Part shown: one piece after another, positions 14,604 to 23,129 of the stretch | Position numbering within the stretch: position 1 is the first letter of the stretch | How the letters are laid out: each line of letters begins with the position of its first letter | NCBI GenBank assembly: GCA_964600075.1 | Contig: CAZRIE010000053.1 | Location: 1 to 28,586 of the forward strand | Direction: 5' to 3' | From: CAZRIE01 sp964600075 | GTDB taxonomy: Bacteria; Bacteroidota; Bacteroidia; Flavobacteriales; Flavobacteriaceae | DNA length: 28,586 nucleotides | The notes under the pieces: generated by a model | What the model was told of the DNA's origin: nothing | Seen by the model: the letters and a program-made list of their open reading frames with translations, nothing else | The model's database searches: none | Made by a program: the position numbers and the translations under genes

Positions 14604-16609
14604 TGGCCGTTTCGGAAAAAAACATATTGACCCGATTATACGTTGTAGCAGCATGTCTGTTTCTTTTCGCGGGCGCTGTATTATTCAAGTTGGTGAATAT
14701 ACAAATGGTGCAGGGCGAAAAGTATCGGGCTTTGGCAATGAAGCGTACGGAAAAGATGTTTATCATAGCGCCTAACCGTGGTAATCTTTATTCTGACGAC
14801 GGCAGTTTGCTGGCCACTTCGGTATCGCGGTATACCATACGTTTCGATGCCGTAACTGTAAGCGATAGCGATTTTAAGGAACATATTGTCCCGTTATCGG
14901 ATGCGTTGTCTGAAATGTTGGACAAATCTTCTTCACACTATCAGCAAGTGCTCAGAAAGGCGAAAGTCAACAAAAACCGTTATGCACTTCTTGCCCGCAA
15001 TTTGGATTATTCCGAGTATATGGCGGTCAAAGATTTTCCGCTTTTCAATAAAGGTCCGTACAAAGGCGGATTGATCATTGAGCAGAAAACGGTACGCGAA
15101 CATCCTTTGGGAAAAATCGCCGAGCGAAGCGTTGGTTATGAAAACGTTGATGAAAACGGATACTATTCAGGAGTAGGCTTGGAGAGGGCTTTTGGCGAAT
15201 ATCTTAGGGGTGTCGAAGGAAAACGATTGAAGCAGAAAATTGCGAAAGGCCAATGGAAGCCCATCGGCTGGGAAAATATCGTTGAGCCCAAAGATGGCTA
15301 CGATCTCGTATCGACTATCGATATCAATATTCAGGATATTGCCCATCATGCTCTATTGGGTCAACTGGAAAAATATAAGGCGGATCATGGTTGTGTCATT
15401 GTAATGGAGACCCAAACTGGCGAGGTCAAGGCCATTTCCAATTTGGGCAAAACGAAGGAGGGAAAGTACTACGAACGCCTTAATTATGCTATCGGCGAAT
15501 CTCATGAACCCGGCTCGACTTTTAAGTTGATGTCAATGATAGCAGTTCTAGAGGATAAGGTTAAAGATACAAGTGACATCATCGATACAAAAAATGGATC
15601 TTGGAAAATTTACAGTCATAGGGTAAAAGATTCAAAACACGGTGGGTATGGGAAAATTTCTTTCGGCAAAGCCTTCGAGGTTTCTTCAAATACGGCGTTT
15701 GCCCAGGTAATTCACAATGGGTATAAAGAAAATCCTGAAAAATATGTAAACAGTCTGCGTGAAATGGGTATCCATAAAGAATTGGGACTGCCCATAAAAG
15801 GGGAAGGAATACCAGTATTGCGTAACCCGGGCGATAAAGGCTGGTCGGGGCTTTCATTGGCCCAAATGGCTTATGGCTATGAAGTTTCAATGACCCCTTT
15901 ACAGGTATTGACTTTTTACAATGCCATTGCCAACGATGGTGAAATGGTGAAGCCTAGGCTTATCAAAGAAGTAAAGGAGTGGAACCGTACCATTCAAAAA
16001 TTCGATAAAGAGGTAATAGATGCTTCTATCTGTTCTAAAGAAACTGTTGCCAAGGTGCAAAACTTGCTAAAAAATGTAGTGGAGAAAGAACATGGCACAG
16101 GTCATAAGCTCTATTCCCCTAATTTTTCTATGGCCGGAAAAACGGGTACAGCGCAGAAAAACTATGTCTCTAAAGATCCTGATAAGTTGAAATATATTTC
16201 GACGTTCGCCGGTTATTTTCCTGCGGATAATCCAAAGTACTCCTGTATCGTAGTCATTCATGAGCCCGATAAAAGTGTCGGGTATTACGGTGCAGATGTT
16301 TCGGGACCTGTATTTAAATCCATCGCACAAAAAGTGTATGCGACTTCGCCCTTGACCGATGAGGTCGACATGTTTAATGTAGATGATGAAAAACTGCAGA
16401 ATTCCCATCAAAAATATTACGCCGAAGCTCAAAAGAAGTACAATAAAGTACCCAATGTAAAGGGTATGAGCGGTATGGATGCCATTTCCATTCTAGAAAA
16501 CCTTGGCCTTCAAGTAGAGGTAAAAGGTAATGGTAAAGTGAAAAAGCAATCCATTTCCCATGGAACTGATATTAAAAAAGCCAAAAAAATAACGCTCGAA
16601 CTCTCGTGA
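14603..16609 (+). CDS. ftsI: Septal peptidoglycan transpeptidase FtsI (PBP3) with a C-terminal PASTA domain
   Basis: A 668-residue class B penicillin-binding protein that cross-links septal peptidoglycan with FtsW. A membrane anchor spans about 9-29, followed by the PBP dimerisation domain (about 50-220) and the transpeptidase domain (about 245-580). The three active-site motifs are STFK (Ser305 nucleophile, Lys308), SSN (361-363) and KTG (513-515). The last 55 residues, from VPNVKGMSGMDA, form one PASTA domain, as is usual in Bacteroidota and unlike E. coli FtsI. The GTG start shares its first base with the ftsL stop. The next in-frame ATG would cut into the anchor. The 3' end overlaps murE by four bases (GTGA). 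It is also the natural target of the beta-lactams that the B1 enzyme encoded in this window would destroy. Confidence 0.97.
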   Translation: MAVSEKNILTRLYVVAACLFLFAGAVLFKLVNIQMVQGEKYRALAMKRTEKMFIIAPNRGNLYSDDGSLLATSVSRYTIRFDAVTVSDSDFKEHIVPLSDALSEMLDKSSSHYQQVLRKAKVNKNRYALLARNLDYSEYMAVKDFPLFNKGPYKGGLIIEQKTVREHPLGKIAERSVGYENVDENGYYSGVGLERAFGEYLRGVEGKRLKQKIAKGQWKPIGWENIVEPKDGYDLVSTIDINIQDIAHHALLGQLEKYKADHGCVIVMETQTGEVKAISNLGKTKEGKYYERLNYAIGESHEPGSTFKLMSMIAVLEDKVKDTSDIIDTKNGSWKIYSHRVKDSKHGGYGKISFGKAFEVSSNTAFAQVIHNGYKENPEKYVNSLREMGIHKELGLPIKGEGIPVLRNPGDKGWSGLSLAQMAYGYEVSMTPLQVLTFYNAIANDGEMVKPRLIKEVKEWNRTIQKFDKEVIDASICSKETVAKVQNLLKNVVEKEHGTGHKLYSPNFSMAGKTGTAQKNYVSKDPDKLKYISTFAGYFPADNPKYSCIVVIHEPDKSVGYYGADVSGPVFKSIAQKVYATSPLTDEVDMFNVDDEKLQNSHQKYYAEAQKKYNKVPNVKGMSGMDAISILENLGLQVEVKGNGKVKKQSISHGTDIKKAKKITLELS

Positions 16610-18069
16610 AACTACTAAAAGACATATTATATGGCGTAAGCCTTACGGCGGTAAGCGGTACGACCGATATACTTGTTAATGCCATTTGTTTTGACTCACG
16701 GAAGGTCGGTATGGACGATGTCTTCGTGGCCATAAAGGGGACCTTGACCGATGGTCACCTCTATATTCAAAAAGCTATCGATCTGGGGGCCAAAGCTATC
16801 GTTTGTGAAAAGTTACCTGAACAGATTGTAAACGGTGTTACCTATGTCGAGGCTAAAGATGGGAACACGGCCTTAGCGGTAATGGCTTCGAACTATTACG
16901 ATAATCCGTCTACAAACCTGAAGTTGGTAGGTGTTACAGGTACCAATGGCAAAACGACCATAAGCAGCCTTTTATATCAATTGTTTAAAAAAGCGGGCTA
17001 CAAAGTAGGGTTGTTGTCTACCATAAAAATCATGGTCGATAATACGGTTTATGCTACAAGCCATACGACACCCGATGCGCTGACCATAAACGAACATCTT
17101 TATTTGATGAACGAGGCAGGTGTCGAGTTTTGTTTTATGGAAGTCAGTTCTCACGGTATCCATCAGAAAAGAACCCAAGGTTTGGTCTTTGAAGGTGCTA
17201 TTTTCACCAACCTTTCTCATGATCATCTCGACTATCACAAAACTTTTGCCGACTACAGAGGTACCAAAAAAACACTGTTTGACGAACTACCTAAAAATGC
17301 TTTTGCCCTAACCAACATTGACGACAAGAACGGCTTGGTAATGTTACAGAATACCAACGCCAGAAAGTTCACCTATGCCCTAAAAACCTACGCCGACTAT
17401 CGCGCCCGAGTCCTGGAAAACCAATTCAGTGGTCAATTGTTAAAGATTAATGATCAGGAACTATGGTCTAAACTAATCGGTCATTTTAATGCCTATAATT
17501 TATTGGCCATCTATGCTACTGCAGATCTTTTAGGCCTCGAAACTATGGAAACCCTTCGCTTGTTAAGCGAACTTGATAATGTCGACGGGCGTTTCCAATA
17601 TTTTATATCGACAAAAAAAATTACAGCGATAGTCGATTATGCCCATACACCGGATGCGCTAAAAAATGTATTGGAAACAATCGGCACTTTGAGAACTGGA
17701 AATGAAAACGTCATCACTGTTGTGGGCTGTGGTGGCGATAGAGACAGGTCAAAGCGTCCGGTTATGGGTCAAATCGCTTCCGAATTGAGCAATACGGCCA
17801 TTTTTACCTCTGATAATCCCCGCTCCGAGAATCCTACAGCGATCATTCAAGAAATGGAGGCCGGTGTAGAGCCCCAAAACGTGAAGAAAATCCTATCCAT
17901 AGAAAATCGAAAACAGGCCATCAAAACCGCATGTCAACTTGCCGACGCCGAAGATATCATACTTATTGCCGGTAAAGGGCACGAGAACTATCAAGAGACC
18001 AATGGTGAAAGAGTTGATTTTGATGATTTTAAGATTATCAAAGATGTATTAAAAAATATGAATAAATAG
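16606..18069 (+). CDS. murE: UDP-MurNAc-tripeptide synthetase MurE, predicted meso-diaminopimelate-adding
   Basis: A cytoplasmic ATP-dependent Mur ligase that adds the third residue of the stem peptide. The 487-residue protein has the N-terminal uridine-binding domain, the P-loop TGTNGKTT (111-118), the central domain, and the C-terminal domain with DNPRSENP (403-410). In characterised MurE enzymes the Arg in DNPR binds meso-diaminopimelate, while lysine-adding enzymes have a different sequence there, so I infer meso-DAP peptidoglycan. The GTG start overlaps the ftsI TGA as GTGA. The N-terminal KLLKDIL segment matches the usual beginning of the family. A 10-base gap separates it from mraY. 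Confidence 0.97.
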   Translation: MKLLKDILYGVSLTAVSGTTDILVNAICFDSRKVGMDDVFVAIKGTLTDGHLYIQKAIDLGAKAIVCEKLPEQIVNGVTYVEAKDGNTALAVMASNYYDNPSTNLKLVGVTGTNGKTTISSLLYQLFKKAGYKVGLLSTIKIMVDNTVYATSHTTPDALTINEHLYLMNEAGVEFCFMEVSSHGIHQKRTQGLVFEGAIFTNLSHDHLDYHKTFADYRGTKKTLFDELPKNAFALTNIDDKNGLVMLQNTNARKFTYALKTYADYRARVLENQFSGQLLKINDQELWSKLIGHFNAYNLLAIYATADLLGLETMETLRLLSELDNVDGRFQYFISTKKITAIVDYAHTPDALKNVLETIGTLRTGNENVITVVGCGGDRDRSKRPVMGQIASELSNTAIFTSDNPRSENPTAIIQEMEAGVEPQNVKKILSIENRKQAIKTACQLADAEDIILIAGKGHENYQETNGERVDFDDFKIIKDVLKNMNK

Positions 18070-18079
18070 AAACTCAAAA

Positions 18080-19300
18080 ATGCTGTATTACCTGTTCGAC
18101 TATTTAGAAAAACAATACCAATTGCCCGGGGCAAGTCTGTTTCAATTTCAGACATTCAGGGCGGCGATGGCGGTATTGCTTTCCTTGATTTTGGCAACCG
18201 TTTACGGCAAACGGATTATACTTTTTCTGCAACGCCAGCAAATCGGTGAGACCATACGTGATTTGGGATTAGAGGGACAGGAACAAAAATCGGGCACCCC
18301 TACCATGGGCGGATTGATTATTATCATGTCTACTTTGATACCCGTTCTTTTGTTCGCCGATATCATGAACATCTACATTATTTTATTGATTGTCACAATT
18401 ATTTGGATGGGTATCATCGGTTTCATAGATGACTATATCAAGGTATTCAAGAAAGACAAAAAAGGACTCAAAGGCAGGTTCAAGGTAACAGGTCAGGTCG
18501 TCTTGGGGCTGATAGTAGGTGCAACCTTGTATTTTCATCCCGAGGTTACTATGCGCGACCATAATAATACGGTCATAACGGAGCAGTATACCGTTAAAGA
18601 GGTCAAAGGAAAGGATATCAAAGCAACACGCACGACAGTGCCGCTACTTAAAAACAACGAACTCGATTATAGTGAGTTTATCGCATGGGCAGGTGAAGGT
18701 GCAAAGCAGTATGCGTGGTTGGTTTTTATTCCGGTGGTCATATTGATTGTAACTGCGGTGTCTAACGGGGCGAATCTTACCGATGGTATTGATGGGCTTG
18801 CGGCTGGTACTTCTGCAATAATTGTATTTACACTTGGTATATTCGCCTGGGTTTCCGGTAACGTCATTTTTTCCGATTATCTCGATATAATGTATATCGA
18901 TGGGGCCGGTGAACTCCTGGTTTTTATCACCGCATTTGTTGGGGCCTTGATTGGGTTCTTATGGTATAACACTTTTCCTGCGCAAGTGTTCATGGGTGAT
19001 ACAGGCAGTCTTACCATTGGCGGTGTCATTGCAGTCATCGCTATTATCGTTCGAAAAGAACTGTTGATTCCTGTGCTATGCGGAATATTCTTTGCCGAAA
19101 ACCTTTCGGTAATGTTACAGGTAAGTTATTTCAAGTATACCAGAAAAAGATTCGGTGAAGGAAGGCGCATTTTTTTGATGGCCCCATTGCATCACCATTA
19201 TCAAAAGAAAGGATACCACGAAAGTAAAATTGTCACTCGATTTTGGATTGTCGGAATACTATTGGCCATTATAACCTTTGTGACATTAAAAGTGCGGTAG
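18080..19300 (+). CDS. mraY: Phospho-N-acetylmuramoyl-pentapeptide-transferase MraY
   Basis: This integral membrane enzyme transfers phospho-MurNAc-pentapeptide to undecaprenyl phosphate, giving lipid I. The 406-residue protein has about ten hydrophobic segments. Visible active-site motifs are FIDDYIKV (Asp-Asp near 115-116), NLTDGIDGLAAG (near 230) and the APLHHHYQKKG loop (near 370). It is about 45 residues longer than E. coli MraY. The extra length is mainly a soluble loop around residues 153-205 (from HPEVTMRDHNN to AWAGEGAKQ), which I believe is common in Bacteroidota. One base separates its stop from the murD start. Confidence 0.97.
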   Translation: MLYYLFDYLEKQYQLPGASLFQFQTFRAAMAVLLSLILATVYGKRIILFLQRQQIGETIRDLGLEGQEQKSGTPTMGGLIIIMSTLIPVLLFADIMNIYIILLIVTIIWMGIIGFIDDYIKVFKKDKKGLKGRFKVTGQVVLGLIVGATLYFHPEVTMRDHNNTVITEQYTVKEVKGKDIKATRTTVPLLKNNELDYSEFIAWAGEGAKQYAWLVFIPVVILIVTAVSNGANLTDGIDGLAAGTSAIIVFTLGIFAWVSGNVIFSDYLDIMYIDGAGELLVFITAFVGALIGFLWYNTFPAQVFMGDTGSLTIGGVIAVIAIIVRKELLIPVLCGIFFAENLSVMLQVSYFKYTRKRFGEGRRIFLMAPLHHHYQKKGYHESKIVTRFWIVGILLAIITFVTLKVR

Positions 19301-19301
19301 C

Positions 19302-20636
19302 ATGAAACGATTAGTAGTCTTGGGCGGGGGCGAAAGCGGGGTAGGTACTGCTATCTTAGGTAAGCAAAAAGGATATGAAGTTTTTGTATCCGATAAGGGA
19401 AAAATTAAAGAGAAATATAAAAACGTTCTTGAACATTTTGACATTGATTGGGAAGCCGAAAGCCATACGGAAGCAAAAATTCTGAATGCCGATTTGGTAA
19501 TGAAAAGTCCCGGTATACCAGATACGGTTCCTTTGGTGAAGGCGCTACTGGCAAAAGGAGTCCCCGTGATTTCTGAAATTGAGTTCGCATCGAAATATAC
19601 CGATGCGACCCTTATCGGAATTACTGGAAGTAACGGTAAGACCACCACCACGATGCTTACGAACCATCTTCTTAAAGAAGGTGGATTGCATGTAGGCATG
19701 GCAGGTAATATCGGTGATAGTTACGCCAAAATGGTGGCTGAAAACGATTACGGATACTATGTGTTGGAAATCAGCAGTTTTCAGTTGGACGGTATCACGG
19801 ATTTCAAACCGCACATCGTGATTTTGACCAATATCACCCCGGATCACTTAGACCGATATGAGTACAAATTCGAGAACTATGTCGCCTCTAAATTCCGGAT
19901 TGCCGAAAACCAGACAGAGGAAGATTATTTCATTTATGACGCAGATGACGATGTAATCGTAGACTGGCTGAAATCACATCCAATTAAATCAAAACTGCTC
20001 CCCTTTTCGCTTGAAAAAGAAGTGAAAGAAGGGGCATATCTCAAGAACGATAAAATAATACTGAACTTAACTAACGAAACACTCGAAATGACAACAGACG
20101 CCCTAGCACTGGAAGGAAAACATAATGTAAAAAATACCATGGCCGCAATGACCGCGGCAAAATTAGTGAGCATTCGCAAAGAATCGATTCGTGCGAGCAT
20201 TGCCAATTTTCAAGGGGCACCACATCGATTGGAAAAGGTGTTGAAAATACATCATGTGCAATACATCAATGACTCGAAGGCTACCAATGTCAACTCGGTT
20301 TTTTATGCTCTAGACAGTATAAAGACTCCTATTGTATGGATAGCGGGCGGTCAAGACAAGGGTAACGATTATAAAGAATTGATGCCGTTGGTACGAGAAA
20401 AGGTCAAGGCAATAGTTTGTATAGGCCTTGAAAATGAAAAGATTAAAGAAGTCTTTGGTAATGTGGTCGATTTGATGGTAGAAACTTTTGCTATGGAAGA
20501 GGCGGTGAAGGTCGCCTATAAAATTGCTGAGCGTGGCGATACGGTCTTGCTGTCGCCTGCTTGTGCCAGTTTTGACCTTTTTGAAAACTATGAGGATAGA
20601 GGAAATCAATTTAAAGACGCGATCAAGAACCTTTGA
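19302..20636 (+). CDS. murD: UDP-N-acetylmuramoyl-L-alanine--D-glutamate ligase MurD
   Basis: A cytoplasmic Mur ligase that adds D-glutamate to UDP-MurNAc-L-Ala. The 444-residue protein begins with a Rossmann-like uridine-binding domain (LVVLGGGESG, 4-13). The ATP P-loop GSNGKTT is at 109-115, the central-domain segment ITPDHLDRY follows, and the C-terminal domain contains NDSKATNVNS and LLSPACASFD, both typical of MurD. It starts with ATG one base after the mraY stop and is followed by a 51-base AT-rich gap before ftsW. Confidence 0.97.
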   Translation: MKRLVVLGGGESGVGTAILGKQKGYEVFVSDKGKIKEKYKNVLEHFDIDWEAESHTEAKILNADLVMKSPGIPDTVPLVKALLAKGVPVISEIEFASKYTDATLIGITGSNGKTTTTMLTNHLLKEGGLHVGMAGNIGDSYAKMVAENDYGYYVLEISSFQLDGITDFKPHIVILTNITPDHLDRYEYKFENYVASKFRIAENQTEEDYFIYDADDDVIVDWLKSHPIKSKLLPFSLEKEVKEGAYLKNDKIILNLTNETLEMTTDALALEGKHNVKNTMAAMTAAKLVSIRKESIRASIANFQGAPHRLEKVLKIHHVQYINDSKATNVNSVFYALDSIKTPIVWIAGGQDKGNDYKELMPLVREKVKAIVCIGLENEKIKEVFGNVVDLMVETFAMEEAVKVAYKIAERGDTVLLSPACASFDLFENYEDRGNQFKDAIKNL

Positions 20637-20687
20637 ATAGTAGCAGTAGACACTAAACAATAATTGGTAATCGATAATTAATAATTC

Positions 20688-21884
20688 TTGAAAAATTTGT
20701 TTCAAAATATAAAAGGAGATAAGGCCATTTGGGCCGTGGTAGCACTTTTGGGGCTATTCTCTTTTTTGCCCGTTTACAGTGCCAGTAGCAATTTGGTATA
20801 TGTAGTCGGCAATGGCACAACCTTCGGCCATCTCCTTAAACATGCCGTACTTTTGATATTGGGCTTCGGCATTATCTATGGCATACATAACATACGGACC
20901 CATTTTTTTAAAGGACTTTCGTTAATTGCTTTGCCGATTGTATTGATTTTATTAGCCTTTACGTTGGCGCAGGGTACCACGATCGATGGAGCGAATGCCA
21001 GTCGATGGATTAATATTCCATTGGTCGGTGGTTTTCAGCCTTCGAATCTTGCCGCGGTTGTTCTAATGATTTATGTTGCGCGGTATTTGTCGAAAATCAA
21101 GGAAAAGGTTGTTACCTTCAAAGAAAGTATTGTGCCGTTATGGCTGCCGGTTTTCTTGGTTGTCATATTAATTCTACCGGCCAACTTTTCGACGGCAGCT
21201 ATCATTTTTTCAATGGTAATACTGTTATGTTTTCTTGGGGGATATCCTATAAAATATTTAATAGGGATTGTCGGTACAGGTATATTATGTCTCACACTTT
21301 TTGTGCTGACGGCGAAGGCGGTTCCTGATTTGTTCCCCAATCGTGTCGATACTTGGATGAGCCGCATAGAGAGCTTTTCGAATCCAGAAGATACTGAGGC
21401 CAATTATCAAATTGAAAAAGCCAAAATTGCTATCGCAACAGGTGGGATTATGGGCAAGGGTGCAGGCAAAAGCATTCAAAAGAATTTTCTTCCTCAGAGC
21501 TCCTCCGATTTTATATATGCCATAATTGTCGAAGAATATGGTTTGATAGGTGGTTTTGTTTTGATGTTCTTCTATTTGTTTCTCTTATTCCGTATAGCGG
21601 TAGTGGCAAATGGAAACACGACGATATTTGGGAAACTATTGGTACTAGGTGTAGGTCTTCCCATTATTTTTCAGGCTTTGATCAATATGGCGGTAGCCGT
21701 TGAGCTGTTCCCCGTAACAGGGCAGAACCTGCCCTTGGTCAGTAGGGGAGGAACGAGTAGTTGGATGACCTGTCTCGCCATTGGTATCATACTTAGTGCA
21801 AGTAATAAAGACAATGCTGTAGCGGTAAAAGAGGCCGGAATAGATGATACTAACCCCTTAGAGATATTGAGTGGACAATTATAG
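20688..21884 (+). CDS. ftsW: Septal peptidoglycan glycosyltransferase FtsW
   Basis: A SEDS-family polytopic membrane protein of 398 residues that polymerises lipid II at the septum together with FtsI. The hydrophobic segments fit about ten transmembrane helices. Conserved pieces include SRWINIPLVGGFQPS near the start of the core, the large loop ending in SSSDFIYAIIVEEYG, and TGQNLPLVSRGGTSSW near the end. The start codon is TTG: an in-frame TAA lies two codons upstream, and no ATG occurs until well inside the protein (near residue 126), while the KNLFQNIKGDKAIW beginning matches relatives. It overlaps murG by 14 bases. Confidence 0.96.
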   Translation: MKNLFQNIKGDKAIWAVVALLGLFSFLPVYSASSNLVYVVGNGTTFGHLLKHAVLLILGFGIIYGIHNIRTHFFKGLSLIALPIVLILLAFTLAQGTTIDGANASRWINIPLVGGFQPSNLAAVVLMIYVARYLSKIKEKVVTFKESIVPLWLPVFLVVILILPANFSTAAIIFSMVILLCFLGGYPIKYLIGIVGTGILCLTLFVLTAKAVPDLFPNRVDTWMSRIESFSNPEDTEANYQIEKAKIAIATGGIMGKGAGKSIQKNFLPQSSSDFIYAIIVEEYGLIGGFVLMFFYLFLLFRIAVVANGNTTIFGKLLVLGVGLPIIFQALINMAVAVELFPVTGQNLPLVSRGGTSSWMTCLAIGIILSASNKDNAVAVKEAGIDDTNPLEILSGQL

Positions 21885-22968
21885 GTTCATACTCTCTGGA
21901 GGTGGTACAGGTGGGCATATTTACCCTGCTATTGCGATAGCTAACGAATTAAAAAGAAGGCACCCCGAAGCTGAGTTTTTGTTCGTTGGGGCCAAAGATC
22001 GCATGGAGATGGAAAAAGTGCCCCAAGCGGGGTACAAAATCGAAGGATTATGGATTGCCGGGTTAGAACGGAAACTGACCTTGAAAAATTTAATGTTTCC
22101 CTTTAAACTGATAAGTAGTTTGTTGAAAGCAGGTAAAATAGCGAGAAGATTTAAACCCGATGCCGTAATAGGTACCGGGGGTTTCGCTAGTGGGCCTATG
22201 TTGCATGTGGCATCCGGAAAAGGTATTCCATGTGTGCTTCAAGAACAAAATTCGTATGCCGGTATCACCAACAAGATTTTAAAAGATAAGGTCGCCAAGA
22301 TTTGTGTGGCCTATGACGGTATGGAAAAGTTTTTCCCTGCCAATAAAATTGTAAAGACCGGAAACCCAGTACGGGGCGATTTGGTAGAAATGAATACAAA
22401 TAAGTCCGAGGCCCTCGATTACTTCGGGTTGGATTTTGAAAAATCCACCCTGCTGATTTTAGGGGGCAGCCTCGGCGCAAGTCGTATCAATCAATTGGTT
22501 GCCCAAAAACTCGATTTCTTCAAAAGCTTGGGTGTGCAATTGATCTGGCAATGTGGGAAACTTTACATCGAAGAGTATAAAAAATACAATTCCGATACAG
22601 TGAAAGTTCTGGATTTTCTAAACAGAATGGACTATGCTTATGCAGCCGCCGATATTATTGTTTCAAGGGCCGGCGCAGGATCGGTATCCGAACTCTGTAT
22701 TGTTGGCAGGCCTGTGGTGTTTATTCCGTCGCCGAATGTGGCCGAAGACCATCAGACTAAAAATGCCTTGGCGTTGGTCTATGAAAACGCAGCCATTATG
22801 CTAAAGGAACCTGAGCTTGAAGAACAGTTCGAAAAGACATTTTCGAAACTGTATCAGAATAAAGAAGAACAAGAGAATTTAGGCGCCAACATTAAAAAAT
22901 TGGCTCTGCCCAACGCCACAAAACATATTGTGGACGAGATTGAAAAGTTATTAAGTAGTAAGCATTAA
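21871..22968 (+). CDS. murG: Lipid II synthase MurG (UDP-GlcNAc transferase)
   Basis: A peripheral inner-membrane GT-B glycosyltransferase of 365 residues that adds GlcNAc to lipid I to make lipid II. The first glycine-rich motif is GGGTGGHIYPA (10-20). Further marks are VIGTGGFASGP, EQNSYAGITNK, GGSLGASRINQ (second glycine-rich loop) and SRAGAGSVSE with the UDP-GlcNAc-binding region. The GTG at 21871 is the only suitable start: the next ATG lies near residue 43, beyond the first motif. It begins inside the last 14 bases of ftsW. A 161-base gap with three palindromes follows, the longest gap within the cluster. Confidence 0.97.
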   Translation: MDNYRFILSGGGTGGHIYPAIAIANELKRRHPEAEFLFVGAKDRMEMEKVPQAGYKIEGLWIAGLERKLTLKNLMFPFKLISSLLKAGKIARRFKPDAVIGTGGFASGPMLHVASGKGIPCVLQEQNSYAGITNKILKDKVAKICVAYDGMEKFFPANKIVKTGNPVRGDLVEMNTNKSEALDYFGLDFEKSTLLILGGSLGASRINQLVAQKLDFFKSLGVQLIWQCGKLYIEEYKKYNSDTVKVLDFLNRMDYAYAAADIIVSRAGAGSVSELCIVGRPVVFIPSPNVAEDHQTKNALALVYENAAIMLKEPELEEQFEKTFSKLYQNKEEQENLGANIKKLALPNATKHIVDEIEKLLSSKH

Positions 22969-22995
22969 ACAGTTGCGGTTGGAAGTAATTTGAAG

Positions 22996-23026
22996 ACCTA
23001 AAATAGGTGGATCCGCTTGCGGAGCC
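22996..23026. repeat. Two abutting palindromes in the murG-murC gap
   Basis: ACCTA-AAA-TAGGT (22996-23008) is directly followed by GGATCCGC-TT-GCGGAGCC (23009-23026). The second has 8-base arms with one mismatch and could fold with a CTTG loop. No T-run follows, so they do not look like a terminator. They may be a dispersed palindromic element or RNA structure between cistrons. Confidence 0.5.
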
Positions 23027-23095
23027 GGAGGGGTTTAAAGCACAAACCATCAACGCAAGAACAGAAACAATATACAAGTAGCCTAAAAAAATATA

Positions 23096-23114
23096 GACAG
23101 GACAATATCCTGTC
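23096..23114 (+). repeat. Perfect hairpin just upstream of murC
   Basis: GACAGGA (23096-23102) and TCCTGTC (23108-23114) form perfect 7-base arms around the loop CAATA. The hairpin ends 15 bases before the murC ATG, where it could affect ribosome entry, mRNA processing or stability. An AT-rich stretch follows but no T-run. Confidence 0.55.
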
Positions 23115-23129
23115 CCGCATCAAAGAAAA

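Noticed and set aside
20637..20687. AT-rich near-palindromic gap between murD and ftsW
   Set aside because: The partial symmetry around ATCGAT is short and imperfect, and no promoter box or terminator was found.
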